Source: Anaspis maculata
Lineage: Eukaryota > Arthropoda > Insecta > Coleoptera > Scraptiidae
Assembly (NCBI GenBank): GCA_949128115.1
Contig: OX421963.1
Location: 41,089,979 to 41,153,978, forward strand
DNA length: 64,000 nt
Direction of reading: 5' to 3'
Shown here: positions 1 to 44,165 of the stretch, piece by piece
How the letters are laid out: every line of letters begins with the position of its first letter
How positions within the stretch are numbered: the stretch's first letter is position 1
Made by a program: the position numbers and the translations under genes
Notes under the pieces: generated by a model
Databases searched by the model: none
Told to the model about the DNA's origin: nothing
The model's input: the letters and a program-made list of their open reading frames with translations, nothing else

Positions 1-1785
1 TGCTCAAAATGGAGATGTAAATAATAATAATAACAAGTTATAGTAAATAATATGTCTTCTACACTTGTTTTTTCGAGTTCACTCGAGTTTCGGCTTTTAA
101 TAATTATACAAACTATTTATTCACTATAAGCTATTAATTACAGACAGATAAAAAAATATTAAAAAAATCTATTTCCTGTAATAATTTCACTTATTCCAAG
201 ATATGTCAGGGACGGTACAAAATACTTGAATAATGCTTTCAATGACTTCATGGGCTTGAAATCCGAATTATGTATGATGTCTTTCATGTTTTTATCTGTT
301 TCGCTTCTTTGAATACAAATTCTCCACTTTTTATTTCTCTTTCACCCTGTATATGCCACCAGCATGATTGGTGCTGATGTCTACAAGTCGCAGTCGAAAA
401 TAATGATTCAAGTAACACCTATATCAAGTGCCATCTCGGCATCATAAAATTTAAGGTTCATGCAGTTTCCAGCACTTAGCATAATGGACTATTTTACCTT
501 TCTTGCATTATGAAGGAGATAGTGGTAAAATGTGTAAAAACCTTTCTGGTAGAAAAGAAATTTTACAACAGTTTTTTATGGAGCACTTTTGATCTGGGTG
601 TCATTGTTCACGAGATATACTTGGAAAACTGTTCCTCAAGTTCTTTCTAAGACCAGAACGACAGGAAGCACACATTGTATCCTTGAGAGCTTTTATGTTG
701 AAGTGCATGTTTTACTGAGCTTATATACAAAAATCTGCCTAGGCTTCATGTTTGCGCGTCATTCACCCTTCCAACGTTTGATATTTCTGGACTGCGACCA
801 GGGGGCTTTGAACCTGTTATAAACAGTCTATCTAATAATATATTTGGGGAAAGCAAAAGAAAGGGGGTGAACAAAATCCGGTAATTTAAACTTGGGATCT
901 ACAGTTCAATTTGTTAGTAAGTACCGAATGTTAAATCGGAAGTCCAATTTATTTAATTGATTTATTGCTTGATTACAATTTATTATGTAGATTAACAGAA
1001 TTGTTGAGTTAGTCCATTGAGAAGCATAGCTATTGCGTTATAGGTTTTCGGTTGCAAAAGTGAATCTTTTATAGAAAAAACGAAATACGTGCTTGATAAT
1101 AATCGGAATGGTTGGACTTTAGATGACACCCGACATGCTCCCCTAATAGACCTACAATGGAGAGTTTTTCAAATTGTATGTACTTGTGAAAATACATTTC
1201 CATATGAGAACGTTGTTTTGTCACCGAATTTTTTGAACACCTTGTTATGTTGATATTATACTGTTTTGTGTAAAAAAAAAACAACAAAATAAATACGTTA
1301 GGATAGGAATAGCCTCTCGGCCTTGCACTCTACTATATTCCATTATTGTTGCACTTATTACTCTCGTTTAGAATTCCAAGGTCGAGTTGTAAATTGACTG
1401 AGACAAGATTTTCAGTGATTTAAATTGATTTCTATTGCGCTGTAAGAAGTGCCCATTTGTTCCCGATTTTGAAATGGAAGAAGAAAAATTTCACTACTCT
1501 TATGTTTTTTGCGTTGTAAAAACTCCTCACTACTCGACAATTCTCACACCATTATCATGGACCATTTTGTAATCACCACCACCGGTTTAGTGCGTTATAA
1601 AAAACTGTTTAGGTTTTAGTAAGTATTCCTCTACTCTACACACACATCTTGCATTTCGCTTTGAATGTACATAGCTTGATAGTATGTCCTAGGCCTGTTT
1701 ACTTTTGATTTTTTGGCACTCATTAACCTTACAAAACCACCTTTCTGTGAAATCGATTTCTTCTGAACACCGTGCGGTTTTTTAG
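1..1785. other. AT-rich sequence upstream of the first visible kinase exon
   Basis: I see no exon that can be supported here. Because 1786 begins at a splice acceptor, this stretch is most likely intron of the MAP4K-like gene that continues to the left of the window. Open frames on both strands are short and look like chance. The sequence carries poly-A and poly-T runs but no clear repeat. Confidence 0.6.
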
Positions 1786-4261
1786 GGCCACCTTGCCAGT
1801 TCAAGACACTGAAATAAACGTGCAGTGTGATGTCCATCACATATCATCTAGTCCCACAAATGACTCGGCGCTGAACAGTTCGCCGAGACGACATTCCTCC
1901 GTGGATGAAATATTCACGTTAGTCAATTCGATGAACATAAACGGCCAACGCCAGAGGTCGCTGAGCGACAGCGGAAGAATCGAACGCAGCAATGTGAACG
2001 GAAGTGGCGCCAATGACGTCGGCAATCACGATTCCAATGCGCCGGACGTGGTGTGCCCGCCCGTGCCGCCAAGAAAACACCGAAGGAGACACACGCCGCC
2101 TCGGCCGCCGAGCAATGGGCTGCCGCCCACCCCCAAGGTCCACATGGGCGCTTGCTTTTCGAAAGTATTCAACGGATGTCCGTTGAGGATCCACTGCACC
2201 GCTTCGTGGATCCACCCCGACACGCGAGATCAACATTTGTTGATAGGAGCTGAAGAGGGCATCTACAATTTGAATTTGAACGAACTTCATGAAACTTGCA
2301 TCGATCAGTTGTACAACCGTAGGACGGTGTGGATGTACGTAATCAAGGATGTGCTGATGACACTTTCAGGTTCGTGTTTCGAACTCGATTTCTGATCACC
2401 GAGGGCTAGTTTCATGATGAAATTGCTGAAGTGATTGAGTAGCAAACCGTGCTTCTTCTCTGATATTTCATTAGAGAGGACATTGGTTCACGCAGTAAAA
2501 CGCAAATGTCATCGTCACTTCAGTGCATAGACGTATTTTCGTTGTCCCCTCATCCCACTAGGCATGATTTACTTGGTAGGGAGTGGCTTACATCTTACTG
2601 CGTGTTAGATTTAGTTCCTACTGCGCCCACAGCGACTTTTTACACCCTAATTTGATTGTGAAACTAGCCAAGCGTATTTTTGAAGAACATCTTTGAAATG
2701 ATACTTCATTATTATCTTTTAGGCAAAACACCACATCTCTACAGGCACGACCTTTTGTCCTTGCTGAATAAACAATCTCACAGATTTAGCCTCCATATGA
2801 ACCGAATTCCCGAACGATTAGTGCCGAGAAAATTCGCACTGACGACTCGGGTCCCAGATACCAGGGGCACTCAAAAATGTTGCGTCGCCAGAAACCCATA
2901 CAACGGCTACAAATATTTATGTGGAGCTTCCACCAACGGTATATTTTTGATGCAGTGGTACGATCCCTTGAACAAATTCATGTTGCTGAAGGTTAGTGTT
3001 TTCTTCATCATAGTTTGTTATTCTAGAATCCAAACACTTTCTTTTTAGCATGTCGAATGTGCGCTACCTTACCCTCTGAACGTTTTCGAAATGATAATCA
3101 CGCCGGAACTGGAGTATCCCATTGTGTGCGTGTCCATCAAACAAGCCTACCAGCCCAACAGGTTCAAGCTGGATCTGATCAACATGAACTCGGGATCGAG
3201 CTGGTTCCATTCCGATGAGCTACAAGACATGGACGGCACGGCGACGGTCATACCCAAACGCGAAAATTTGAATGTAGTCAATGTTACTCAGTTAGATAAG
3301 GATTCTATATTAGTTTGTTACGATAATATTATAAAAATTGTTACGCAGCAAGGAGTAGTTAAGATTAACAAGAAACAAGTATCTGAATTGAAGTTCCACT
3401 TCAACATTGATAGCATAAGTAAGTTTTTTTCTGTCTGGACTTGAACAGCGGTTGTTGATCTTTTTCTTCTTTGCAGTTTGTCTTCCAGACAGTGTTTTGG
3501 CTTTCCATAAACATGGCGTGCAGGGAAGATCGCTCAAAAACGGCGAGATCACGCAGGAGATCACTGACGCTTCAAGAACCTACAAACTCTTGGGATCTGA
3601 CAAGTTAGTAACTCATCGTCGTCTCATGCACACACTTATGCGTCGTTTCTAACACGCCTTCTTGTTCTTCAGACTCCCCACGTATTACCCACCTTCCCAT
3701 TTTGTAATATTTCATTTGCCTGTCTGTCAATATCCTTGATACCCGTTTCCTAGAACCAACTAAGACCGGCCGACCATACAAGTCAGACACTGTGAGCCTC
3801 CGACTGTACCCTCCCCTGACCAACTCATTGCTGATATTACGTCCTTGTGTTTTTCTACACGCTTAAACGATCTTCCCAATTCTTTCTCTAATGGTTCTTA
3901 CGCTCCTTTCCTCATCCTCTGCGCGATCGTAGAATATCTTACCCATTTAGACTGCAAGTAATGTGTTGTTAAGCCCCCTGATTTATACTCCATAGGCTGA
4001 CGGAAGCGTAAGCGGAACGTAAACGTAAGGAAATAAATCAATCACTGCCGGTCTCCAGCTTTGGCTTCTCCTCCAGTTGATCCATTTCTTTACGTTTACA
4101 TCCCGATTACGGTTCCCTCAATCGGGTGTTTTTCCAGTTCCGAATTTCATTATTTTTGCAGGGTTGTAATGCTAGAAAGTAACCTCGTACGTACAGGCAC
4201 TCTAACAAATGACGAAGGCCATGATTTGTACATTTTAGCTGGACATGAGGCTAGTTATTAA
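1786..4261 (+). CDS. hppy: MAP4K3/5 (happyhour-like) Ste20-family kinase, 3' part: linker and CNH domain
   Basis: Five exons splice in frame: 1786-2369, 2723-2991, 3049-3418, 3477-3603 and 4162-4261, ending in TAA. Exon one starts after a TTTTAG acceptor and encodes a Ser-rich stretch, then a Pro-rich linker ([12 protein letters not shown]). The CNH domain follows: [17 protein letters not shown], then [16 protein letters not shown]. Exon two has [15 protein letters not shown] and [19 protein letters not shown], and exon four [17 protein letters not shown]. The protein ends in LAGHEASY. These are family hallmarks of MAP4K3/MAP4K5 (GLK/KHS), cytoplasmic kinases that signal to JNK and TOR. CNH is a protein-interaction domain. 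The catalytic domain is not in the window, so the gene is 5'-truncated here. The family call is firm; separation of MAP4K3 from MAP4K5 is not possible because insects usually have one gene. It lies about 2.1 kb upstream of the RyR start, on the same strand. Confidence 0.93.
2370..2722 (+). other. Intron of the MAP4K-like gene
   Basis: A 353-bp intron bounded by GTTCGT and TTTTAG. It splits a glycine codon after MTLS. Nothing else is recognised inside. Confidence 0.8.
3604..4161 (+). other. Last intron of the MAP4K-like gene
   Basis: A 558-bp intron with a GTTAGT donor and TTTTTGCAG acceptor. It contains a short run of GTAAGCG/GTAAACG-like words near 4000-4035 but no exon. Confidence 0.8.
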
Positions 4262-5440
4262 TAAATGATTTTGGTAAGTTTCACTTTCTTCTGACACCTT
4301 TTTTTTATCAACAGTTCATTTTCAGGAAATGCTCACAATAATTTAGACTTTTTGCTTCGCTTAGAGCTAAGTGGTTAAAAAAAAAACTTTATTTATTTGG
4401 TAGTAGAGAATAAAATTAAGGAATTTATTAAGTAAAACAAGCGTACAGACATCGTGATGTTCTTAGAGTAAAATACAAATTTATTAAACTGACATACCTC
4501 AGACATATTCTTTAGAAATGGATAACGGAGAACGTGCGTACTAATGTTTTAAAGATATTTTAGATACGAAATTGTGAGATTTAGAGAATTATATAAAGTA
4601 TATTTTTTATGAATTGATCTATATAAAGTCAATGGGAGATATTATATTTGTAAATTGATTTTAATAGCTTTGGTCTTATTGTTTTTGCCATTTTTTACGT
4701 TTTATGCTTGTTTGTCATAATGGGAAGCGCACGTCGGTAAACTAAAGAAATTTATAGTCATAGATAGAAGTTCATGGATAGTACCAATTTTGAATGTTTT
4801 TCAGTTTCAAACCTGTTAGCAGCACTGTGACTGCTCTCTAGCACAATTCAAAGCATTTTATTCTCTTAAACATTGGTCTTCATTTGCATCCTTATCAGTC
4901 TTTGAAAAATTATATTTTTATTACTATTAAAAGGTGTAGATAGTGTGTTTTATTACAAGGGAAAATTTTTATTGCAGGAACATGTGTTTGGACAATGAAA
5001 ATTTTTCTCAATTTTATCGTTGAAGTAAAGCACTCATCTAAATGTATCATAAGTAAATAGGCCGAAAGGTATTGTTTATATTTGAACTTTTACTAAGTAG
5101 CAATCTGTAACCAGCAAAAAAATAACATTGTATTATAGTTGACAGCACGTTTTGGCTGTGTTTAATTATTATTTTCATGTAATTACTTTGAATGTTATAC
5201 TTGTATATATTGTAAATTCCTAGATATGTGAGAATATATACCAAAAAATAATTTATTACAAGTTGATGGACTTCTTTGTTTTTTAATTCTTTTAAGTGTA
5301 TTTTTCTTCATTTGGAATCAGTTGTAACTAATAATATTGATATCATTCAGTCAGTTTGGTTGTATGATTTGAATTATTATAATATAATTGTATGATATTT
5401 CTGAATTTTGTAAATAAATGCATATAAAGTACAGCCTTTG
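4262..5440 (+). terminator. Probable 3' UTR with candidate poly(A) signals of the MAP4K-like gene
   Basis: AATAAA hexamers occur at 4260-4265 (touching the stop codon), 4409-4414 and 5413-5418. The sequence between is very AT-rich, as expected for a 3' UTR. Which signal is used cannot be told from the sequence. The one at 5413 would give a UTR of about 1.15 kb. Confidence 0.45.
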
Positions 5441-6368
5441 GCCCAACTTCAAAGGCCATGTCACCATGAAGCTTCCCATTCCCAGAACATACCTCACCAA
5501 TTATTTTTAGTGAAATGGTATTAATGGACTGTGGTGCTGCAAATTGAATTCTGTTACAAATTTTTATAGTAAGTATTTTTCAATGTGGGTGTATGGTAGG
5601 TAGCAAAGTTATATAGAGCTGTAGGTAGGTACTTCCTACGAATTTCATGTACCTACATAATTAGCTACCTGCAGTTTTCACACGGTCATGTTATTTCCCC
5701 ACTTTAAAAGAAAATATACAGATATACAAACTGATTTGTATCAATATTTTGATTAAACAATAGTCAAGTGTTGTAAAATCAGCGGAAACGGTCTTGATGG
5801 TTTTCTAATTTTATTTGGCTCCTTGTCTAAAAATATTCTAAACACAGCTATGGTTAAAAATAGAGAAATTTCTCAGTGCCCGTTAACGAAATTTTACTGC
5901 TGTGTGTGGACTGAATCTATGTAAAATATTAATTTATAAAAAGGCAGGTAACTCAAAAAATATGTACTATTAACTAACCCGCTTTAGAGACAAGTTACAA
6001 ATTAAAACTTGCAACTTCGTCTTATTGAGTGCTAAAAATATATGGCTTTGCTTGTGTTGATTGATGCGGGAGCCGGATCACCTAGAAAAGTCGATGCCGA
6101 CACGGGCACGGTCCCGTTGAAACTTTAAATTTCCGCTTTGGTATGAAACTGTACTCCAAAATGATAATCATCGCATTTTGAATAAATAAAAGAGGAGAAA
6201 TCGATGTGTGGGCTTATGGGCATTCCAGGGTCAGCAGGGGAATTTCGCATTGAATTTATCACGTTTCCTGTACTTTTTGCTGCAGGATGTTTTCAAAACA
6301 TCTCGTCGCAGGTTAAAACGATCAAAATGTTGACTATTTATGATTTTAGGGTGTACTAAACCCCCACG
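5441..6368 (+). promoter_or_regulatory. Intergenic spacer and RyR 5' leader
   Basis: About 0.9 kb separates the two genes. An acceptor-like TGATTTTAG ends at 6349, only 19 nt before the RyR ATG, so the start codon probably sits in an exon whose 5' UTR begins at 6350 and is joined to an upstream non-coding exon. No TATA box or initiator is convincing. Confidence 0.35.
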
Positions 6369-38718
<32,350 letters not shown>

Positions 38719-41700
38719 GTAAGTTTCTCACGATTAAAGTGTTTTACTTTTTAGTCTATTTTTTGGCAAACAGAATTCGCAGTTGTCTGGCCAAGTCGTA
38801 TTTATTGACTTGGCACCTATGCTTTACAACACAATATTGGCTAGTGAGTGTATACTATTTTTGGTGAGGTGAGGCACCTCTGTTCTGTAGCCAGGAATCA
38901 ATAAGCACAACCTCCTTTTTCGAGGACGCATCATGTACGAGGTTATTACTAGCGCCATTTTTCGATGCTCTAACCCGTTTTTCCCTTTTGTCCCTTTGTT
39001 TGATCACTCGATAGTACAGATCAGGGGCCCATCTCGTAAAACGATTGCTGTAGCTATAGCTACAGCTGTAGCCAAAGCTTACACACTTGTAATTGGGCCC
39101 CGCCCCTTTCATAAAAGCAACAAGCCTGATTCGACAAGTGTGTCGTGTTGGTTACCATTGTTGCAACAATGGGTTTCCAAGGTATACATTCGTGAATTGT
39201 CGATTGTACTTTTATGAAACGGGCCCTTTAATGGGGCCTTGCACTGCCACTTTCACACACCGAGGGCGCCACAACCGTTGGGGGGCAATTTCAACAATTT
39301 TGACGGCGTTGATGCTTCAGCGACCGACGTCCGTCATTTTATGTCTTGATTTGAAATTTGGATAACCTCTGTTTCTTGCTTGACGTCTCCAGTCACTGTC
39401 AGTTACTGGTCAAACTACTCAAACTCCCCTGTTTTTCCCGTCGTTACGGCCGCTTCATCGAAGTAGGCGCCCCCTACAGTAGTGGCGACCTCACGTTGAG
39501 TTTTTCAATTGACCTTTCCAATGGACCTATTTCTTTTTCACGCCCCTTTTGCCTCCTATCGCCGCTCATTGGCTAGATTTGCCTCACAATCTCCCGTAGC
39601 AACTCTGTCAGTGCCACTGACTTTCTCCTTGTCATTACCCCCGACAACGATATGTTACAATTTGTCATCAGTTGTCAGTAGAACAGAACCAAAAGTCTTG
39701 CCACGCTGCAACCTGCAACCTACAGACTCGACAACGCTTTACTTCTTTACAAGAGTGTAGTGTAAGCATCAAATGAAGGGGAACCAGCGTGATAAGGGGA
39801 TGAAGTATAGTGTGAAAGGATATTTTGAAGACGTACTTGTGAATAACCTGGAGGTAAAAGCGGAGTGCTACAGGAGCCAAAAAAAAAAACAAGCTTCTCA
39901 AGAAAATGTCCGGAACAGCATTTGTTTTCAGCGTCATCTTTGTACCTATCACTGGATGAATAGAAATCTTCCACTCTAAAGTGCCGTGAGCACACCAAAA
40001 CTGAAGCAAAATATTGAGGTTTTGTTGTGAAGTTGTAGTGGGTAATCGCCAAATAGGAAGGTGAGATAGCATCCCCAGCACTTTGAACGGTAATTTGGGT
40101 GACCCCGCTTTTGGCTTTGTGCAACTTGTAAAACAGCTGAAATTGTTTCGTTCGCCTTCAAATTCTTCCTGGTGCCGGTGTCTTCCAGTGGCGGCCATCC
40201 ATTTATTTCGCTTATTTTCGTCGGCAGGAAAACCGTAGAACGAAACATTTGAGGGAAATATTCCCTTGGACTAGTGCGGACAACTTTTCACACAATATAC
40301 GAGCATTTTTCGAATTATTCGATCAGTGTAGCGACACGACACAGGTTGCAGTCATAAGTGACAGTGACAATAATTCTAATTCATTGTGACAGTATCGCCT
40401 TCCTCGAATTTCGCGCCTAATAATTGAAGGCCTTTAATTGGCCAGGGGTGTGGCTTAAAATTGTTCATCCTTGTCTGAACGTCTCTGTTCCCCATAAGAA
40501 ATAGGTCTATTTTAGGAGATAGAAAATACATGGATTTTCGAGGTCACCTTTGACATTTGACGTTTATGACGTTTGGACGTTTCGTTTCTGACTTTTGCGG
40601 GAATTTTGAATCGGATAGCTATACTGTTCCCATTATCATGTGGGGAAAGTCACTAGAGCCCATAAGGGAGTTTTTAATGGACGAAGAAATAGAGTTTTTT
40701 CGTAGTAAGATGCACGTGTCTGGTGCAGCGTGATTCCTGCTGGTGCTGGTGCTGGTGCAGCCACACTTCCATCAAGTTTGGGTCTTTCGTGAACCGGTGC
40801 ATGGTTATGCTGGGTGTATTCGTCTTATTCTCGACTCGCATAGAGCGACACAACACCCTTGAACCATTTCTGTATCTTCTCAGTTTTCCACTACATATAA
40901 CACACTTATTGGTAAGAACGAGGGTAAGAACAAGTGAAATCATGAAATTCATGCTGAAATCAAATAAATACACGACAGAGCGCTTGTCACATTCGAAAAA
41001 TTTCCCATTGTCAGAAACGAAATGTCATATCTCAAGAAACATAGGGCGCTTTCCAATAACTGCGACAAGACGGATACACAATGTCAAAGTGCCCTTGCCA
41101 GCTCAATTCTAAACTCAGCCTCGCCAATGTTTCGATTGTGTCGACATGTGGTGCTATTACTGCTATTAGAACGCTAGCTGTGTCGAATTGTGTCCATATG
41201 TGTCCAATTGTATCCTTATACGCCTTATTGGGAAGCGCCCAATGACCTCGATTAACCGTATCTTATACGCATGACGTCACAGTAAAGAGAGACAACGGAA
41301 AATTGGAGACCTCAATTGCAAGGCCCCATTGTAACCAACATGACACATTTTGCCGAATCAGACTTGTCGCTTTGATGAAACGAGCCCTAGGTATTAGTCT
41401 GAGGTAACTAGAGAACGCGTGGTGGAAGACTATCTAGCCGACCAAGATTACAATTAAATGTTGTTTATGTTTTGAAAAATCAAATCTCAACACCTAGTTG
41501 ATACATCGAGTAAAATAAGGTGGGTACAGCAAGATGCAAACGTGATGCCAGTTCCACCCTAAATGTAGAGATTTTTCCATCATTGCTTCACCCCGCTAAG
41601 GCCTGATTTATGTCGTGGGAGTTGGGAGTGACTGATATTCGCGATATATCAGCGTTAGATTTGCACAATTACACCTTCGAAAGTATCAAATTGAATGGCA

Positions 41701-41811
41701 TGGTTGAAGTTTGCGTTTTTTTTTTTTTAATTCAAACTGGAGTTATAATAAGTAATACATCTACGTACAACGTAATACTTAATTTTTCCCAATTTATTAG
41801 AGTAAATATTT
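38719..41811. other. Downstream of RyR exon 45: large intron or gene end, repeats
   Basis: No RyR exon is recognised. A segment at about 39020-39240 (GGGCCC..., CATAAAAGCAACAAGCCTG, GTGTTGGTTACCATTG) recurs inverted and diverged at about 41310-41395, so the interval may be a foldback element. The stretch 39055-39080 is a short near-palindrome of GTAGCTATAGCTAC. GCTGGT repeats four times near 40737-40758. The THAP-like remnant at 39900-40198 is listed separately. Confidence 0.5.
39900..40198 (-). pseudogene. Broken THAP-type zinc-finger sequence
   Basis: Minus strand. One frame gives MAATGRHRHQEEF, then CFTSCTKPKAGSPKLPFKVL (a C-x3-C start, as in THAP domains). A second frame gives QYFASVLVCSRHFRVEDFY (the VCSxHF element). 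The first frame returns with TLKTNAVPDIF (the closing AVP box). The three parts are in the right order and spacing for one THAP domain but need two frame changes, so it is either a decayed copy or contains indels. THAP domains bind DNA and are often transposase-derived. No longer open frame is attached. Confidence 0.5.
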
Positions 41812-42955
41812 ATACAGGTGTCCTAAATCGCGCCCATGGAGTCCAGGGTAGTTTACAGAAATGCTTAAAAGTGTCATTGAAATGTTGAAAATAAATTATT
41901 GCAACTTTAATTATTAAAAATATGGAGAGTCGATTGAAGGTCCTTCGAGTGCTTCCAATTTTGTTTTTTTAAAAAGACTTACGTAAACTGTTTTGGGCAG
42001 AATGGTGCATAAAAAATATCAACCATTGCATATACAGGTGATTCAAAAGTTTCGGACCACCTTAAAGATGCGTAATATCGAGCGTCATATAGAGGTGTAG
42101 CAAAGTGCCGGAAAGTTGTTGAAAAAAAAATCTGTCTTTAGTTTCGAAGTTATGGAGGGACAAGAGTTGGTCCGTGGATCGCCTCTATTTTCGTTGTTTC
42201 AAAAGATTTTAGTGAACTGTTCATGGAAAAACAATGAGTACCAAAAATCAACCTCTGATTCTGTAATGATTTTCGGTTTTGTATAAAGGGTGAGTCATGA
42301 ATCCTGGAAATTATTTTTTCCTCAAAGAGCCTGCAAACAGTCACAGTGGTCCCATAACCTATGTAGAGCACAACAAAACACAATTAGTTTTAATAAATTT
42401 CTTCTGCTTCCGATTTTTTCGGAAAATTGAATTTTCGTAGTTTATGACTCACCCTGTTAAGAAAACAGAAATTAAATACAGATTCAGAGGTTGATTTTGT
42501 TGTACTCATTATTTCTCCATAAACAGTTCACTGGAATCTTTTGAAACAACGAAAATAGAAGCAATCGAAGGACCAACTTTTGTACCTCCATAACTTCAAA
42601 ATTAAAAAGCATAGAATTTTTTGACAACTTCCCAACACAAGAAATTTTTTTAAGTGAGTTTTTTCAGAGAATTTGTTTTTTATTTTACGAGTCACCTGTA
42701 CCTATAGTAAATGGAAATCTAGAACGCATCCAGTAGTTGATATTTTTTTATTTGTGATTCTGCCACCCAAAGATTACTTGAATCTTTTGGAATAACGAAA
42801 CTAAATGGGCCCGAAGACCTTTTATAAGAAGACCCTTTGACCATAATATATTCAAAAATAAAAGTGTCAATTTTTGTACAATATTTTTGCGACACTTCTC
42901 AAGTGTTTATAAACTGCTCTGGACTCCGTGGGCGCGAATTTTGAGGCACCCTTCA
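41812..42955. mobile_element. Foldback TIR element with a second one nested inside
   Basis: The left arm from 41816 (ACAGGTGTCCTAAATCGCGC) pairs with the right arm ending near 42955 (GGGCGCGAATTTTGAGGCAC). Matching words in both arms include GGAGTCCAG/CTGGACTCC and AAGTGTCA/TGACACTT. It is interrupted by the element at 42033-42700. Confidence 0.6.
42033..42700. mobile_element. 668-bp TIR element
   Basis: Ends TACAGGTGA and TCACCTGTA. The arms pair for roughly 200 bp (AACCTCTGAAT...ATTCAGAGGTT; CGTTGTTTCAAAAGAT...ATCTTTTGAAACAACG). The centre (42288-42460) starts and ends with its own pair GGGTGAGTCAT/ATGACTCACCC, suggesting a third layer. It is non-coding. Confidence 0.7.
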
Positions 42956-43134
42956 TACTTGCTAGAGCTGTTTGGTTCCACATAATCATGTTGTGTGGTA
43001 TATGATACAATGTTGAATTACTGCGGCTCAAGTCCTACAGGTGGGCTTAGCTATATATAATACATACGTACCTATACAGGGTATCTCACAATTCAAATGT
43101 TGTAAGTTGTAACAATTGTTTGAATGTGTCATAT

Positions 43135-43570
43135 GTATAGTGAAGTTCGTTGAACCCGTGCAGTGACTCATACTTAATGCAAATACACATAAATAGGACC
43201 CCTGCCTGAGCTGCTGGCCCGGTATTGTTTCTTGCAGATTGTTCTGGAATCGATCCGCAGCAACTGAGGATTCGGTAAAAAACAACTGGAAAGTATAATG
43301 TTCATCTGTTGCAGAAGTCAAGCCAAAAATATTGAAGGACGTTTAGATTGGATAGCCTCGCATACTTCGCATCATTTTACTTTCCGGTCTTTTTTCGAGT
43401 CCCAGTTGCTGCGGATCGCTACCAGAGAAGTCTGCAAGAAATAATACGGGGTTAGCAGTTCAGTCAGTGGTCGGGCCGTGCCCGTATTCCATTCGTGTGT
43501 ATTCGTATCCCATTCGTGTGTATTCGTATCAGGTGAATCACTGCACTTGATTAACGAATATAGCTTCATG
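43135..43570. repeat. Imperfect inverted repeat with a small tandem repeat
   Basis: The words GGAATCGATCCGCAGCAACTG (split here as GGAATCGATC and CGCAGCAACTG, near 43250) and CAGTTGCTGCGGATCG (near 43404) pair, with surrounding similarity. CCATTCGTGTGTATTCGTATC occurs twice head to tail from 43488 to 43531, the two copies separated by a single base. Confidence 0.55.
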
Positions 43571-43590
43571 TCTTTCACGTGTTTCAGTAT

Positions 43591-43930
43591 ACAGGTGTCT
43601 CGACTTAACCCTTAATAATTTAAAAGGTAGATAGACCCTCATAATTAAAGCTAACTTGATCACAAAAACATGCTTCTCAATCTCAAACGCCTAATAACGC
43701 AGATGCAGCCCTTCAAAGTTTAACTTATTTACGTTTTTTTTTTTTTATAATTCATAAACAGGTTGAGGTATTTGGCTGTAACTTGTCAAAGATTTGTTTT
43801 CAATAATTATCTTCTAAAGAAGCATTTCACTCAAATCCGACCAGTGGCTCCAAATCACGAAAAAGTCAAGTGAACTTCAGTTTTGATGGTCTATTCATCC
43901 TCAAAATTATTAGGGGTCGAGATACCCTGT
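43591..43930. mobile_element. 340-bp MITE-like TIR element
   Basis: The left end reads ACAGGTGTCTCGACTTAACC. The inverted right end reads ACAGGGTATCTCGACCCCTA. Similarity continues through TAATAATTTT and ATAGACC, about 60 bp. It is flanked by AT-rich sequence and is non-coding. Confidence 0.6.
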
Positions 43931-44165
43931 ATTTATTACGCCACCATATTAATTTGATCCGCCATTGAGTTTTCTCCAAAATCGATCTCATTTCAATAAA
44001 ACTTGGATAATAATTTTGTAAAGGGGTATTACGAAGTGGAAATAAAAATGAAATATGTAAAATTGAAAGGTTCATCATCAAGTCAAATGGGAAGCTCCAG
44101 GTTTATTTCTTCGGTACCGAATTCTGAGACACCTCAGTATATTTGTTCTTGAGAGAAATAGTAAT

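Noticed and set aside
39010..39110. GTAGCTATAGCTAC repeat as an operator or regulatory site
   Set aside because: It is part of a diverged repeat found inverted at about 41.3 kb, so repeat origin is simpler than a regulatory role.
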